From Argentina anserina (lineage: Eukaryota; Streptophyta; Magnoliopsida; Rosales; Rosaceae): DNA of 64,000 nucleotides. The translations under genes and the position numbers were made by a program. Of the stretch, positions 1 through 14,183 are shown in pieces. Each line of letters begins with the position of its first letter. The stretch's first letter is position 1. Where the stretch lies: NCBI RefSeq assembly GCF_933775445.1, contig NW_026089530.1, positions 1 to 64,000 of the forward strand, written 5' to 3'. The notes under the pieces are model-generated. The model ran no database searches. It saw only the letters and a list, made by a program, of their open reading frames with translations, and was not told the DNA's origin.

Positions 1-3000
1 AATCCTCGTTTGAGTATCTTTCTGAACGGCTTTCGATGCGAGTTTTTCTTGAATTTGAGAGTGTTTCCAGTGTGGGCGTGTGTTTCTTTCAAACTGAGTA
101 TCTTTCTATCGTTTGAGTATGTTTACTATTGCAATTTGAGTATCTTTTCAATTCTCGTTTGAGTATCTTTCTGTAATCCTTTCTGATGCGAGTTTCTATT
201 GTATTTGAGAGTGTTTCCAGTGTGGGCGTGTGTTTCTTTCAAACTGAGTATCTTTCTATCGTTTGAGTATGTTTACTATTGCAATTTGAGTACCTTTTCA
301 ATTCTCGTTTGAGTATCTTTCTGAACGGCTGTCGATGCGAGTTTTTCTTGAATTTGAGAGTGTTTCTAGTGTGGGCGTGTGTTTCTTTCAAACTGAGTAT
401 CTTTCTATCGTTTGAGTATGTTTACTATTGCAATTTGAGTACCTTTTCAATTCTCGTTTGAGTATCTTTCTGAACGTCTTTCGATGCGAGTTTTTCTTGA
501 ATTTGAGAGTGTTTCCAGTGTGGGCGTGTGTTTCTTTCAAACTGAGTATCTTTCTATCGTTTGAGTATGTTTACTATTGCAATTTGAGTACCTTTTCAAT
601 TCTCGTTGAGTATCTTTATGAACGGCTTTCGATGCGAGTTTTTCTTGAATTTGAGAGTGTTTCCAGTGTGGGCGTGTGTTTTTTTCAAACTGAGTATCTT
701 TCTATCGTTTGAGTATGTTTACTATTGCAATTTGAGTACCTTTTCAATTCTCGTTTGAGTATCTTTCTGAACGTCTTTCGATGCGAGTTTTTCTTGAATT
801 TGAGAGTGTTTCCAGTGTGGGCGTGTGTTTCTTTCAAACTGAGTATCTTTCTATCGTTTGAGTATGTTTACTATTGCAATTTGAGTACCTTTTCAATTCT
901 CGTTTGAGTATCTTTCTGAACGGCTTTCGATGCGAGTTTTTCTTGAATTTGAGAGTGTTTCCAGTGTGGGCGTGTGTTTTTTCCAAACTGAGTATCTTTC
1001 TATCGTTTGAGTATGTTTACTATTGCAATTTGAGTATCTTTTCAATTCTCGTTTGAGTATGTTTCTGTATGGCTTTCTGATGCGAGTTTCTCTTGAATTT
1101 GAGAGTGTTTCCAGTGTGGGCGTGTGTTTCTTTAAAACTGAGTATCTTTCTATCGTTTGAGTATGTTTACTATTGCAATTTGAGTATCTTTTCTATTCTC
1201 GTTTGAGTATCTTTCTGTAATCCTTTCTGATGCGAGTTTCTATTGTATTTGAGAGTGTTTCCAGTGTGGGCGTGTGTTTCTTTCAAACTGAGTATCTTTC
1301 TATCGTTTGAGTATGTTTACTATTGCAATTTGAGTACCATTTTCAATTCTCGTTTGAGTATCTTTCTAAACGGCTTTCGATGCGAGTTTTTCTTATATTT
1401 GAGAGTGTTTCCAGTGTGGGCGTCTGTTTCTTTCAAACTGAGTATCTTTCTATCGTTTGAGTATGTTTACTATTGCAATTGGAGTACCTTTTCAATTCTC
1501 TTTTGAGTATCTTTCTGAACGGCTTTCGATGCGAGTTTTTCTTGGATTTGAGAGTGTTTCCAGTGTGGGCGTGTGTTTTTTTCAAACTGAGTATCTTTCT
1601 ATCGTTTGAGTATGTTTACTATTGCAATTTGAGTATCTTTTCAATTCTCGTTTGAGTATGTTTCTGTATGGCTTTCTGATGCGAGTTTCTCTTGAATTGG
1701 AGAGTGTTTCCAGTGTGGGCGTGTGTTTCTTTAAAACTGAGTATCTTTCTATCGTTTGAGTATGTTTACTATTGCAATTTGAGTATCTTTTCAATTCTCG
1801 TTTGAGTATCTTTCTGAACGGCTTTCGATGCGAGTTTTTCTTGAATTTGAGAGTGTTTCCAGTGTGGGCGTGTGTTTTTTTCAAACTGAATATCTTTCTA
1901 TCGTTTGAGTATGTTTACTATTGCAATTTGAGTATCTTTTCAATTCTCGTTTGAGTATCTTTCTGTAATCATTTCTGATGCGAGTTTCTATTGTATTTGA
2001 GAGTGTTTCCAGTGTGGGCGTGTGTTTCTTTCAAACTGAGTATCTTTCTATCGTTTGAGTATGTTTACTATTGCAATTTGAGTACCTTTTCAATTCTCGT
2101 TTGAGTATCTTTCTGAACGGCTTTCGATGCGAGTTTTTCTTAAATTTGAGAGTGTTTCCAGTGTGGGCGTGTGTTTTTTTCAAACTGAGTATCTTTCTAT
2201 CGTTTGAGTATGTTTACTATTGCAATTTGAGTATCTTTTCAATTCTCGTTTGAGTATGTTTCTGTAAGGCTTTCTGATGCGAGTTTCTCTTGAATTTGAG
2301 AGTGTTTCCAGTGTGGTCGTGTGTTTCTTTAAAACTGAGTATCTTTTTATCGTTTGAGTATGTTTACTATTGCAATTTGAGTACCTTTTCAATTCTCGTT
2401 TGAGTATCTTTCTGAACGGCTTTCGATGCGAGTTTTTCTTGAATTTGAGAGTGTTTCCAGTGTGGGCGTGTGTTTTTTTCAAACTGAATATCTTTCTATC
2501 GTTTGAGTATGTTTACTATTGCAATTTGAGTATCTTTTCAATTCTCGTTTGAGTATGTTTCTGTAAGGCTTTCTGATGCGAGTTTCTCTTGAATTTGAGA
2601 GTGTTTCCAGTGTGGTCGTGTGTTTCTTTAAAACTGAGTATCTTTTTATCGTTTGAGTATGTTTACTATTGCAATTTGAGTATCTTTTCAATTCTCGTTT
2701 GAGTATCTTTCTGAACGGCTTTCGATGCGAGTTTCTATTGTATTTGAGAGTGTTTCCAGTGTGGGCGTGTGTTTCTTTCAAACTGAGTATCTTTCTATCG
2801 TTTGAGTATGTTTACTATTGCAATTTGAGTATCTTTTCAATTTTCGTTTGGGTATGTTTCTGTAAGGCTTTCTGATGCGAGTTTCTCTTGAATTTTAGAG
2901 TGTTTCCAGTGTGGGCGTGTGTTTCTTTCAAACTGAGTATCTTTCTATCGTTTGAGTATGTTTACTATTGCAATTTGAGTACCTTTTCAATTCTCGTTTG

Positions 3001-4034
3001 AGTATCTTTCTAAACGGCTTTCGATGCGAGTTTCTCTTGAATTTTAGAGTGTTTCCAGTGTGGGGGTGTGTTTCTTTCAAACTGAGTATCTTTCTATCGT
3101 TTGAATATGTTTACGATTGCAATTTGAGTATCTTTTCAATTCTCGTTTGAGTATCTTTCTGAACGGCTTTCGATGCGAGTTTTTCTTGAATTTGAGAGTG
3201 TTTCCAGTGTGGGCGTGTGTTTTTTTCAAACTGAGTATCTTTCTATCGTTTGAGTATGTTTACTATTGCAATTTGAGTATCTTTTGAATCCTCGTTTCAG
3301 TATCTTTCTGAACGGCTTTCGATGCGAGTTTTTCTTGAATTTGAAAGTGTTTCCAGTGTGGGCGTGTGTTTCTTTCAAACTGAGTATCTTTCTATCGTTT
3401 GAGTATGTTTACTATTGCAATTTGAGTATCTTTTCAATTCTCGTTTGAGTATGTTTCTGTAAGGCTTTCTGATGCGAGTTTCTCTTGAATTTTAGAGTGT
3501 TTCCAGTGTGGGCGTGTGTTTCTTTAAAACTGAGTATCTTTCTATCGTTTGAGTATGTTTACTATTGCAATTTGAGTATCTTTTCAATTCTCGTTTGAGT
3601 ATCTTTCTGTAATCCTTTCTGATGCGAGTTTCTATTGTATTTGAGAGTGTTTCCAGTGTGGGCGTGTGTTTCTTTCAAACTGAGTATCTTTCTATCGTTT
3701 GAGTATGTTTACTATTGCAATTTGAGTATCTTTTCAATTCTCGTTTGAGTATGTTTCTGTAAGTCTTTCTGATGCGAGTTTCTCTTGAATTTGAGAGTGT
3801 TTCCAGTGTGGTCGTGTGTTTCTTTAAAACTGAGTATCTTTCTATCGTTTGAGTATGTTTACTATTGCAATTTGAGTATCTTTTGAATCCTCGTTTGAGT
3901 ATCTTTTTGAACGGCTTTCGATGCGAGTTTTTCTTGAATTTGAGAGTGTTTCCAGTGTGGGCGTGTGTTTCTTTCAAACTGAGTAACTTTCTATCGTTTG
4001 AGTATGTTTACTATTGCACTTTTAGTATCTTTTC

Positions 4035-4184
4035 AATTCTCGTTTGAGTATGTTTCTGTAAGGCTTTCTGATGCGAGTTTCTCTTGAATTTTAGAGTGTT
4101 TCCAGTGTGGGCGTGTGTTTCTTTAAAACTGAGTATCTTTCTATCGTTTGAGTATGTTTACTATTGCAATTTGAGTATCTTTTC
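4035..4184 (+). repeat. Representative class C monomer (150 bp)
   Basis: Class C carries GTATGTTTCTGTAAGGC, TTTCTGATGCGAGTTTC and then TCTTGAATTTTAGAG. It often has TTTAAAACTGAG in place of TTTCAAACTGAG, and in some copies GTGGTCG in place of GTGGGCG. It is frequent from 1 kb to about 22 kb and nearly absent from 22 to 49.9 kb; one example is near 28.6 kb. It reappears in a distinct subtype after 49.9 kb. Confidence 0.93.
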
Positions 4185-5040
4185 AATTCTCGTTTGAGTA
4201 TGTTTCTGTAAGGCTTTCTGATGCGAGTTTCTATTGTATTTGAGAGTGTTTCCAGTGTGGGCGTGTGTTTTTTTCAAACTGAGTATCTTTCTATCGTTTG
4301 AGTATGTTTACTATTGCAATTTGAGTATCTTTTGAATCCTCGTTTGAGTATCTTTCTGAACGGCTTTCGATGCGAGTTTTTCTTGAATTTGAAAGTGTTT
4401 CCAGTGTGGGCGTGTGTTTCTTTCAAACTGAGTATCTTTCTATCGTTTGAGTATGTTTACTATTGCAATTTGAGTATCTTTTCAATTCTCGTTTGAGTAT
4501 GTTTCTGTAAGGCTTTCTGATGCGAGTTTCTCTTGAATTTTAGAGTGTTTCCAGTGTGGGCGTGTGTTTCTTTCAAACTGAGTATCTTTCTATCGTTTGA
4601 GTATGTTTACTATTGCACTTTGAGTATCTTTTCAATTCTCGTTTGAGTATGTTTTTGTAAGGCTTTCTGATGCGAGTTTCTCTTGAATTTGAGAGTGTTT
4701 CCAGTGTGGGCGTGTGTTTCTTTCAAACTGAGTATCTTTCTATCGTTTGAGTATGTTTACTATTGCAATTTGAGTATCTTTTCAATTCTCGTTTGAGTAT
4801 CTTTCTGTAATCCTTTCTGATGCGAGTTTCTATTGTATTTGAGAGTGTTTCCAGTGTGGGCGTGTGTTTCTTTCAAACTGAGTATCTTTCTATCGTTTGA
4901 GTATGTTTACTATTGCAATTTAAGTATCTTTTCAATTTTCGTTTGGGTATGTTTCTGTAAGGCTTTCTGATGCGAGTTTCTCTTGAATTTTAGAGTGTTT
5001 CCAGTGTGGGGGTGTGTTTCTTTCAAACTGAGTATCTTTC

Positions 5041-7434
5041 TATAGTTTGAATATGTTTACGATTGCAATTTGAGTATCTTTTCAATTCTCGTTTGAGTAT
5101 CTTTCTGAACGACTTTCGATGCGAGTTTTTCTTGAATTTGAGAGTGTTTCCAGTGTGGGCGTGTGTTTTTTTCAAACTGAGTATCTTTCTATCGTTTGAG
5201 TATGTTTACTATTGCAATTTGAGTATCTTTTGAATCCTCATTTCAGTATCTTTCTGAACGGCTTTCGATGCGAGTTTTTCTTGAATTTGATAGTGTTTCC
5301 AGTGTGGGCGTGTGTTTCTTTCAAACTGAGTATCTTTCTATCGTTTGAGTATGTTTACTATTGCAATTTGAGTATCTTTTCAATTCTCGTTTGAGTATGT
5401 TTCTGTAAGGCTTTCTGATGCGAGTTTCTCTTGAATTTTAGAGTGTTTCCAGTGTGGGCGTGTGTTTCTTTCAAACTGAGTATCTTTCTATCGTTTGAGT
5501 ATGTTTACTATTGCACTTTGAGTATCTTTTCAATTCTCGTTTGAGTATGTTTTTGTAAGGCTTTCTGATGCGAGTTTCTCTTGAATTTGAGAGTGTTTCC
5601 AGTGTGGGCGTGTGTTTCTTTAAAACTGAGTATCTTTCTATCGTTTGAGTATGTTTACTATTGCAATTTGAGTATCTTTTGAATCCTCATTTCAGTATCT
5701 TTCTGAACGGCTTTCGATGCGAGTTTTTCTTGAATTTGAGAGTGTTTCCAGTGTGGGCGTGTGTTTCTTTCAAACTGAGTATCTTTCTATCGTTTGAGTA
5801 TGTTTACTATTGCAATTTGAGTATCTTTTCAATTCTCGTTTGAGTATGTTTCTGTAAGGCTTTCTGATGCGAGTTTCTCTTGAATTTTAGAGTGTTTCCA
5901 GTGTGGGCGTGTGTTTCTTTCAAACTGAGTATCTTTCTATCGTTTGAGTATGTTTACTATTGCACTTTGAGTATCTTTTCAATTCTCGTTTGAGTATGTT
6001 TTTGTAAGGCTTTCTGATGCGAGTTTCTCTTGAATTTGAGAGTGTTTCCAGTGTGGGCGTGTGTTTCTTTCAAACTGAGTATCTTTCTATCGTTTGAGTA
6101 TGTTTACTATTGCAATTTGAGTATCTTTTCAATTCTCGTTTGAGTATCTTTCTGTAATCCTTTCTGATGCGAGTTTCTATTGTATTTGAGAGTGTTTCCA
6201 GTGTGGGCGTGTGTTTCTTTCAAACTGAGTATCTTTCTATAGTTTGAATATGTTTACGATTGCAATTTGAGTATCTTTTCAATTCTCGTTTGAGTATCTT
6301 TCTGAACGACTTTCGATGCGAGTTTTTCTTGAATTTGAGAGTGTTTCCAGTGTGGGCGTGTGTTTTTTTCAAACTGAGTATCTTTCTATCGTTTGAGTAT
6401 GTTTACTATTGCAATTTGAGTATCTTTTGAATCCTCATTTCAGTATCTTTCTGAACGGCTTTCGATGCGAGTTTTTCTTGAATTTGAAAGTGTTTCCAGT
6501 GTGGGCGTGTGTTTCTTTCAAACTGAGTATCTTTCTATCGTTTGAGTATGTTTACTATTGCAATTTGAGTATCTTTTCAATTCTCGTTTGAGTATCTTTC
6601 TGTAAGGCTTTCTGATGCGAGTTTCTCTTGAATTTTAGAGTGTTTCCAGTGTGGGCGTGTGTTTCTTTCAAACTGAGTATCTTTCTATCGTTTGAGTATG
6701 TTTACTATTGCACTTTGAGTATCTTTTCAATTCTCGTTTGAGTATGTTTTTGTAAGGCTTTCTGATGCGAGTTTCTCTTGAATTTGAGAGTGTTTCCAGT
6801 GTGGGCGTGTGTTTCTTTAAAACTGAGTATCTTTCTATCGTTTGAGTATGTTTACTATTGCAATTTGAGTATCTTTTGAATCCTCATTTCAGTATCTTTC
6901 TGAACGGCTTTCGATGCGAGTTTTTCTTGAATTTGAAAGTGTTTCCAGTGTGGGCGTGTGTTTCTTTCAAACTGAGTATCTTTCTATCGTTTGAGTATGT
7001 TTACTATTGCAATTTGAGTATCTTTTCAATTCTCGTTTGAGTATCTTTCTGTAAGGCTTTCTGATGCGAGTTTCTCTTGAATTTTAGAGTGTTTCCAGTG
7101 TGGGCGTGTGTTTCTTTCAAACTGAGTATCTTTCTATCGTTTGAGTATGTTTACTATTGCACTTTGAGTATCTTTTCAATTCTCGTTTGAGTATGTTTTT
7201 GTAAGGCTTTCTGATGCGAGTTTCTCTTGAATTTGAGAGTGTTTCCAGTGTGGGCGTGTGTTTCTTTCAAACTGAGTATCTTTCTATCGTTTGAGTATGT
7301 TTACTATTGCAATTTGAGTATCTTTTCAATTCTCGTTTGAGTATCTTTCTGTAATCCTTTCTGATGCGAGTTTCTATTGTATTTGAGAGTGTTTCCAGTG
7401 TGGGCGTGTGTTTCTTTCAAACTGAGTATCTTTC
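5041..7434 (+). repeat. 8-mer higher-order repeat, two copies of 1197 bp
   Basis: Copies at 5041-6237 and 6238-7434 share rare marks at a constant offset of 1197. These include CTATAGTTTGAATATG (about 5041 and 6238), GAACGACTTTCG, the AATCCTCATTTCAG start (5212 and 6409; 5661 and 6858) and GTATGTTTTTGTAAGG. A length of 1197 bp fits eight monomers (three of 149 and five of 150). A third, partial copy is displaced by 2544 bp: the block from about 4919 recurs from about 7463, with TTTAAGTATC, CGTTTGGGTATG and GTGGGGGTGTG marks. Confidence 0.88.
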
Positions 7435-10400
7435 TATAGTTTGAGTATGTTTACTATTGCAATTTAAGTATCTTTTCAATTTTCGTTTGGGTATGTTTCT
7501 GTAAGGCTTTCTGATGCGAGTTTCTCTTGAATTTTAGAGTGTTTCCAGTGTGGGGGTGTGTTTCTTTCAAACTGAGTATCTTTCTATCGTTTGAATATGT
7601 TTACGATTGCAATTTGAGTATCTTTTCAATTCTCGTTTGAGTATCTTTCTGAACGACTTTCGATGCGAGTTTTTCTTGAATTTGAGAGTGTTTCCAGTGT
7701 GGGCGTGTGTTTTTTTCAAACTGAGTATCTTTCTATCGTTTGAGTATGTTTACTATTGCAATTTGAGTATCTTTTGAATCCTCATTTCAGTATCTTTCTG
7801 AACGGCTTTCGATGCGAGTTTTTCTTGAATTTGAAAGTGTTTCCAGTGTGGGCGTGTGTTTCTTTCAAACTGAGTATCTTTCTATCGTTTGAGTATGTTT
7901 ACTATTGCAATTTGAGTATCTTTTCAATTCTCGTTTGAGTATGTTTCTGAAAGGCTTTCTGATGCGAGTTTCTCTTGAATTTTAGAGTGTTTCCAGTGTG
8001 GGCGTGTGTTTCTTTCAAACTGAGTATCTTTCTATCGTTTGAGTATGTTTACTATTGCACTTTGAGTATCTTTTCAATTCTCGTTTGAGTATGTTTTTGT
8101 AAGGCTTTCTGATGCGAGTTTCTCTTGAATTTGAGAGTGTTTCCAGTGTGGGCGTGTGTTTCTTTAAAACTGAGTATCTTTCTATCGTTTGAGTATGTTT
8201 ACTATTGCAATTTGAGTATCTTTTCAATTCTCGTTTGAGTATCTTTCTGTAATCCTTTCTGATGCGAGTTTCTATTGTATTTGAGAGTGTTTCCAGTGTG
8301 GGCGTGTGTTTCTTTCAAACTGAGTATCTTTCTATCGTTTGAGTATGTTTACTATTGCAATTTGAGTACCTTTTCAATTCTCGTTTGAGTATCTTTATGA
8401 ACGGCTTTCGATGCGAGTTTTTCTTGAATTTGAGAGTGTTTCCAGTGTGGGCGTATGTTTTTTTCAAACTGAGTATCTTTCTATCGTTTGAGTATGTTTA
8501 CTATTGCACTTTTAGTAGCTTTTCAATTCTCGTTTGAGTATCTTTCTGTAATCCTTTCTGATGCGAGTTTCTATTGTATTTGAGAGTGTTTCCAGTGTGG
8601 GCGTGTGTTTCTTTCAAACTGAGTATCTTTCTATCGTTTGAGTATGTTTACTATTGCAATTTGAGTATCTTTTCAATTTTCGTTTGGGTATGTTTCTGTA
8701 AGGCTTTCTGATGCGAGTTTCTCTTGAATTTTAGAGTGTTTCCAGTGTGGGCGTGTGTTTCTTTCAAAATGAGTATCTTTCTATCGTTTGAGTATGTTTA
8801 CTATTGCAATTTGAGTACCTTTTCAATTCTCGTTTGAGTATCTTTCTAAACGGCTTTCGATGCGAGTTTCTCTTGAATTTTAGAGTGTTTCCAGTGTGGG
8901 GGTGTGTTTCTTTCAAACTGAGTATCTTTCTATCGTTTGAATATGTTTACGATTGCAATTTGAGTATCTTTTCAATTCTCGTTTGAGTATCTTTCTGAAC
9001 GGCTTTCGATGCGAGTTTTTCTTTAATTTGAGAGTGTTTCCAGTGTGGGCGTGTGTTTCTTTCAAACTGAGTATCTTTCTATCGTTTGAGTATGTTTACT
9101 ATTGCAATTTGAGTATCTTTTCAATTCTCGTTTGAGTATCTTTCTGAACGGCTTTCGATGCGAGTTTTTCTTGAATTTGAGAGTGTTTCCAGTGTGGGCG
9201 TGTGTTTCTTTCAAACTGAGTATCTTTCTATCGTTTGAGTATGTTTACTATTGCAATTTGAGTACCTTTTCAATTCTCGTTTGAGTATGTTTCTGTATGG
9301 CTTTCTGATGCGAGTTTCTCTTGTATTTGAGAGTGTTTCCAGTGTGGGCGTGTGTTTCTTTCAAACTGAGTATCTTTCTATCGTTTGAGTATGTTTACTA
9401 TTGCAATTTGAGTACCTTTTCAATTCTCGTTTGAGTATCTTTCTGAACGGCTTTCGATGCAAGTTTTTCTTGAATTTGAGAGTGTTTCCAGTGTGGGCGT
9501 GTGTGTTTTTCTAACTGAGTATCTTTCTATCGTTTGAGTATGTTTACTATTGCAATTTGAGTATCTTTTCAATTCTCGTTTGAGTATGTTTCTGTAAGGC
9601 TTTCTGATGCGAGTTTCTCTTGAATTTGAGAGTGTTTCCAGTGTGGGTGTGTGTTTCTTTCAAACTGAGTATCTTTCTATCGTTTGAGTATGTTTACAAT
9701 TGCAATTTGAGTATCTTTTCAATTGTCGTTTGAGTATCTTTCTGAACGGCTTTCGATGCGAGTTTTTCTTGAATTTGAGAGTGTTTCCAGTGTGGGCGTG
9801 TGTTTCTTTCAAACTGAGTATCTTTCTATCGTTTGAGTATGTTTACTATTGCAATTTGAGTATCTTTTCAATTCTGGTTTGAGTATCTTTCTGAACGGCT
9901 TTCGATGCGAGTTTCTCTTGAATTTTAGAGTGTTTCCAGTGTGGGCGTGTGTTTCTTTAAAACTGAGTATCTTTCTATCGTTTGAGTATGTTTACTATTG
10001 CAATTTGAGTATCTTTTCAATTCTCGTTTGAGTATGTTTCTGTAAGGCTTTCTGATGCGAGTTTCTCTTGAATTTGAGAGTGTTTCCAGTGTGGGTGTGT
10101 GTTTCTTTCAAACTGAGTATCTTTCTATCGTTTGAATATGTTTACGATTGCAATTTGAGTATCTTTTCAATTCTCGTTTGAGTATCATTCTGAACGGCTT
10201 TCGATGCGAGTTTTTCTTGAATTTGAGAGTGTTTCCAGTGTGGGCGTGTGTTTCTTTCAAACTGAGTATCTTTCTATCGTTTGAGTATGTTTACTATTGC
10301 AATTTGAGTATCTTTTCAATTCTCGTTTGAGTATGTTTCTGTATGGCTTTCTGATGCGAGTTTCTCTTGAATTTGAGAGTGTTTCCAGTGTGGGCGTGTG

Positions 10401-11187
10401 TTTCTTTAAAACTGAGTATCTTTCTATCGTTTGAGTATGTTTACTATTGCAATTTGAGTATCTTTTCAATTCTCGTTTGAGTATGTTTCTGTAAGGCTTT
10501 CTGATTCGAGTTTCTCTTGAATTTTAGAGTGTTTCCAGTGTGGGCGTCTGTTTCTTTCAAACTGAGTATCTTTCTATCGTTTGAGTATGTTTACTATTGC
10601 AATTTGAGTATCTTTTCAATTCTCGTTTGAGTATCTTTCTGAACGGCTTTCGATGCGAGTTTTTCTTGAATTTGAGAGTGTTTCCAGTGTGGGCGTGTGT
10701 TTCTTTCAAACTGAGTATCTTTCTATCGTTTGAGTATGTTTACTATTGCAATTTGAGTATCTTTTCAATTCTGGTTTGAGTATCTTTCTGAACGGCTTTC
10801 GATGCGAGTTTTTCTTGAATTTGAGAGTGTTTCCAGTGTGGGCGTGTGTTTTTTTCAAACTGAGTATCTTTCTATCGTTTGAGTATGTTTACTATTGCAA
10901 TTTGAGTACCTTTTCAATTCTCGTTTGAGTATCTTTCTGAACGGCTTTCGATGCGAGTTTTTCTTGAATTTGAGAGTGTTTCCAGTGTGGGCGTGTGTTT
11001 TTTTCAAACTGAGTATCTTTCTATCGTTTGAGTATGTTTACTATTGCAATTTGAGTATCTTTTCAATTCTCATTTGAGTATGTTTCTGTATGGCTTTCTG
11101 ATGCGAGTTTCTCTTGAATTTGAGAGTGTTTCCAGTGTGGGCGTGTGTTTCTTTAAAACTGAGTATCTTTCTATCGTTTGAGTATGT

Positions 11188-12530
11188 TTACTTTGCAATT
11201 TGAGTATGTTTTCAATTCTCGTTTGAGTATCTTTCTGTAATCCTTTCTGATGCGAGTTTCTATTGTATTTGAGAGTGTTTCCAGTGTGGGCGTGTGTTTC
11301 TTTCAAACTGAGTATCTTTCTATCGTTTGAGTATGTTTACTATTGCAATTTGAGTATCTTTTCAATTCTCGTTTGAGTATGTTTCTGTAAGTCTTTCTGA
11401 TGCCAGTTTCTCTTGAATTTGAGAGTGTTTCCAGTGTGGTCGTGTGTTTCTTTAAAACTGAGTATCTTTCTATCGTTTGAGTATGTTTACTATTGCAATT
11501 TGAGTATCTTTTGAATCCTCGTTTGAGTATCTTTTTGAACGGCTTTCGATGCGAGTTTTTCTTGAATTTGAGAGTGTTTCCAGTGTGGGCGTGTGTTTCT
11601 TTCAAACTGAGTAACTTTCTATCGTTTGAGTATGTTTACTATTGCAATTTGAGTATCTTTTCAATTCTCGTTTGAGTATCTTTCTGTAATCCTTTCTGAT
11701 GCGAGTTTCTATTGTATTTGAGAGTGTTTCCAGTGTGGGCGTGTGTTTCTTTCAAACTGAGTATCTTTCTATCGTTTGAGTATGTTTACTATTGCAATTT
11801 GAGTATCTTTTCAATTCTCGTTTGAGTATGTTTCTGTAAGGCTTTCTGATGCGAGTTTCTATTGTATTTGAGAGTGTTTCCAGTGTGGGCGTGTGTTTTT
11901 TTCAAACTGAGTATCTTTCTATCGTTTGAGTATGTTTACTATTGCAATTTGAGTATCTTTTGAATCCTCGTTTGAGTATCTTTCTGAACGGCTTTCGATG
12001 CGAGTTTTTCTTGAATTTGAAAGTGTTTCCAGTGTGGGCGTGTGTTTCTTTCAAACTGAGTATCTTTCTATCGTTTGAGTATGTTTACTATTGCAATTTG
12101 AGTATCTTTTCAATTCTCGTTTGAGTATGTTTCTGTAAGGCTTTCTGATGCGAGTTTCTCTTGAATTTTAGAGTGTTTCCAGTGTGGGCGTGTGTTTCTT
12201 TCAAACTGAGTATCTTTCTATCGTTTGAGTATGTTTACTATTGCACTTTGAGTATCTTTTCAATTCTCGTTTGAGTATGTTTTTGTAAGGCTTTCTGATG
12301 CGAGTTTCTCTTGAATTTGAGAGTGTTTCCAGTGTGGGCGTGTGTTTCTTTCAAACTGAGTATCTTTCTATCGTTTGAGTATGTTTACTATTGCAATTTG
12401 AGTATCTTTTCAATTCTCGTTTGAGTATCTTTCTGTAATCCTTTCTGATGCGAGTTTCTATTGTATTTGAGAGTGTTTCCAGTGTGGGCGTGTGTTTCTT
12501 TCAAACTGAGTATCTTTCTATCGTTTGAGT
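11188..12530 (+). repeat. Long-range copy of the 3.56-4.90 kb block (offset 7628 bp)
   Basis: Monomers at 3675-4900 recur in order at 11303-12530, all displaced by 7628 bp. Shared marks are GTAAGTCTTTCTGATG (3760 and 11388), GAGTAACTTTC, CTTTTTGAACGGC, the GAATCCTCG monomers at 4314 and 11942, and GTATGTTTTTGTAAGG. One monomer inside differs in class: C at about 4050 against B at about 11680. The copy is therefore a mosaic, not a fresh duplicate. Confidence 0.8.
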
Positions 12531-12689
12531 ATGTTTACTATTGCACTTTGAGTATCTTTTCAATTCTCGTTTGAGTATCTTTCTGTAATCTTTTCTGATG
12601 CGAGTTTCTATTGTATTTGAGAGTGTTTCCAGTGTGGGCGTGTGTTTCTTTCAAACTGAGTATCTTTCTATCGTTTGAGTATGTTTACT

Positions 12690-14183
12690 ATTGCAATTTG
12701 AGTATCTTTTCAATTCTCGTTTGAGTATGTTTCTGTAAGGCTTTCTGATTCGAGTTTCTCTTGAATTTTAGAGTGTTTCCAGTGTGGGCGTGTGTTTCTT
12801 TCAAACTGAGTATCTTTCTATCGTTTGAGTATGTTTACTATTGCAATTTGAGTATCTTTTCAATTCTCGTTTGAGTATCTTTCTGAACGGCTTTCGATGC
12901 GAGTTTTTCTTGAATTTGAGAGTGTTTCCAGTGTGGGCGTGTGTTTTTTTCAAACTGAGTATCTTTCTATCGTTTGAGTATGTTTACTATTGCACTTTGA
13001 GTATCTTTTGAATCCTCGTTTGAGTATCTTTCTGAACGGCTTTCGATGCGAGTTTTTCTTGAATTTGAAATTGTTTCCAGTGTGGTCGTGTGTTTCTTTA
13101 AAACTGAGTATCTTTCTATCGTTTGAGTATGTTTACTATTGCAATTTGAGTATCTTTTTAATTCTCGTTTGAGTATCTTTCTGTAATCCTTTCTGATGCG
13201 AGTTTCTATTGTATTTGAGAGTGTTTCCAGTGTGGGCGTGTGTTTCTTTCAAACTGAGTATCTTTCTATCGTTTGAGTATGTTTACTATTGTCTTTGAGT
13301 ATCTTTTCAATTCTCGTTTGAGTATCTTTCTGTAATCCTTTCTGATGCGAGTTTCTATTGTATTTGAGAGTGTTTCCAGTGTGGGTGTGTGTTTCTTTCA
13401 AACTGAGTATCTTTCTATCGTTTGAGTGTGTTTACTATTGCAATTTGAGTATCTTTTCAATTTTCGTTTGAGTATGTTTCTGTAAGGCTTTCTGATTCGA
13501 GTTTCTCTTGAATTTTAGAGTGTTTCCAGTGTGGGCGTGTGTTTCTTTCAAACTGAGTATCTTTCTATCGTTTGAGTATGTTTACTATTGCAATTTGAGT
13601 ATCTTTTCAATTCTCGTTTGAGTATCTTTCTGAACGGCTTTCGATGCGAGTTTTTCTTGAATTTGAGAGTGTTTCCAGTGTGGGCGTGTGTTTTTTTCAA
13701 ACTGAGTATCTTTCTATCGTTTGAGTATGTTTACTATTGCAATTTGAGTATCTTTTGAATCCTCGTTTGAGTATCTTTCTGAACGGCTTTCGATGCGAGT
13801 TTTTCTTGAATTTGAAATTGTTTCCAGTGTGGTCGTGTGTTTCTTTAAAACTGAGTATCTTTCTATCGTTTGAGTATGTTTACTATTGCAATTTGAGTAT
13901 CTTTTTAATTCTCGTTTGAGTATCTTTCTGTAATCCTTTCTGATGCGAGTTTCTATTGTATTTGAGAGTGTTTCCAGTGTGGGCGTGTGTTTCTTTCAAA
14001 CTGAGTATCTTTCTATCGTTTGAGTATGTTTACTATTGTCTTTGAGTATCTTTTCAATTCTCGTTTGAGTATCTTTCTGTAATCCTTTCTGATGCGAGTT
14101 TCTATTGTATTTGAGAGTGTTTCCAGTGTGGGTGTGTGTTTCTTTCAAACTGAGTATCTTTCTATCGTTTGAGTGTGTTTACT
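12690..14183 (+). repeat. 5-mer higher-order repeat, two copies of 747 bp
   Basis: Two adjacent copies (about 12690-13436 and 13437-14183) share unusual marks 747 bp apart. They are TTGAAATTGTTTCC with GTGTGGTCGTG (13067 and 13814), TTTTTAATTCTCG, the shortened ATTGTCTTTGAG (13287 and 14034) and TTTGAGTGTGTTTAC (13428 and 14175). The class lengths add up: 149+149+149+150+150=747, the third being a B monomer that lost one base at ATTGTCTTTG. Confidence 0.88.

Noticed and set aside
1582..1884. Minus-strand open frames of about 70-100 codons rich in Lys, Arg, Thr and Ser
   Set aside because: They span two adjacent monomers (149+150 bp) in antisense, recur wherever that pair occurs, and have no independent support. 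Their basic composition reflects the A-rich complement.
11161..11220. Possible array junction at the short monomer GTTTACTTTGC / GTATGTTTTC
   Set aside because: It is a one- to two-base deletion plus a substitution inside an ordinary monomer, with normal satellite on both sides. Similar single-base indels occur at about 605, 1338, 9501 and 22610.
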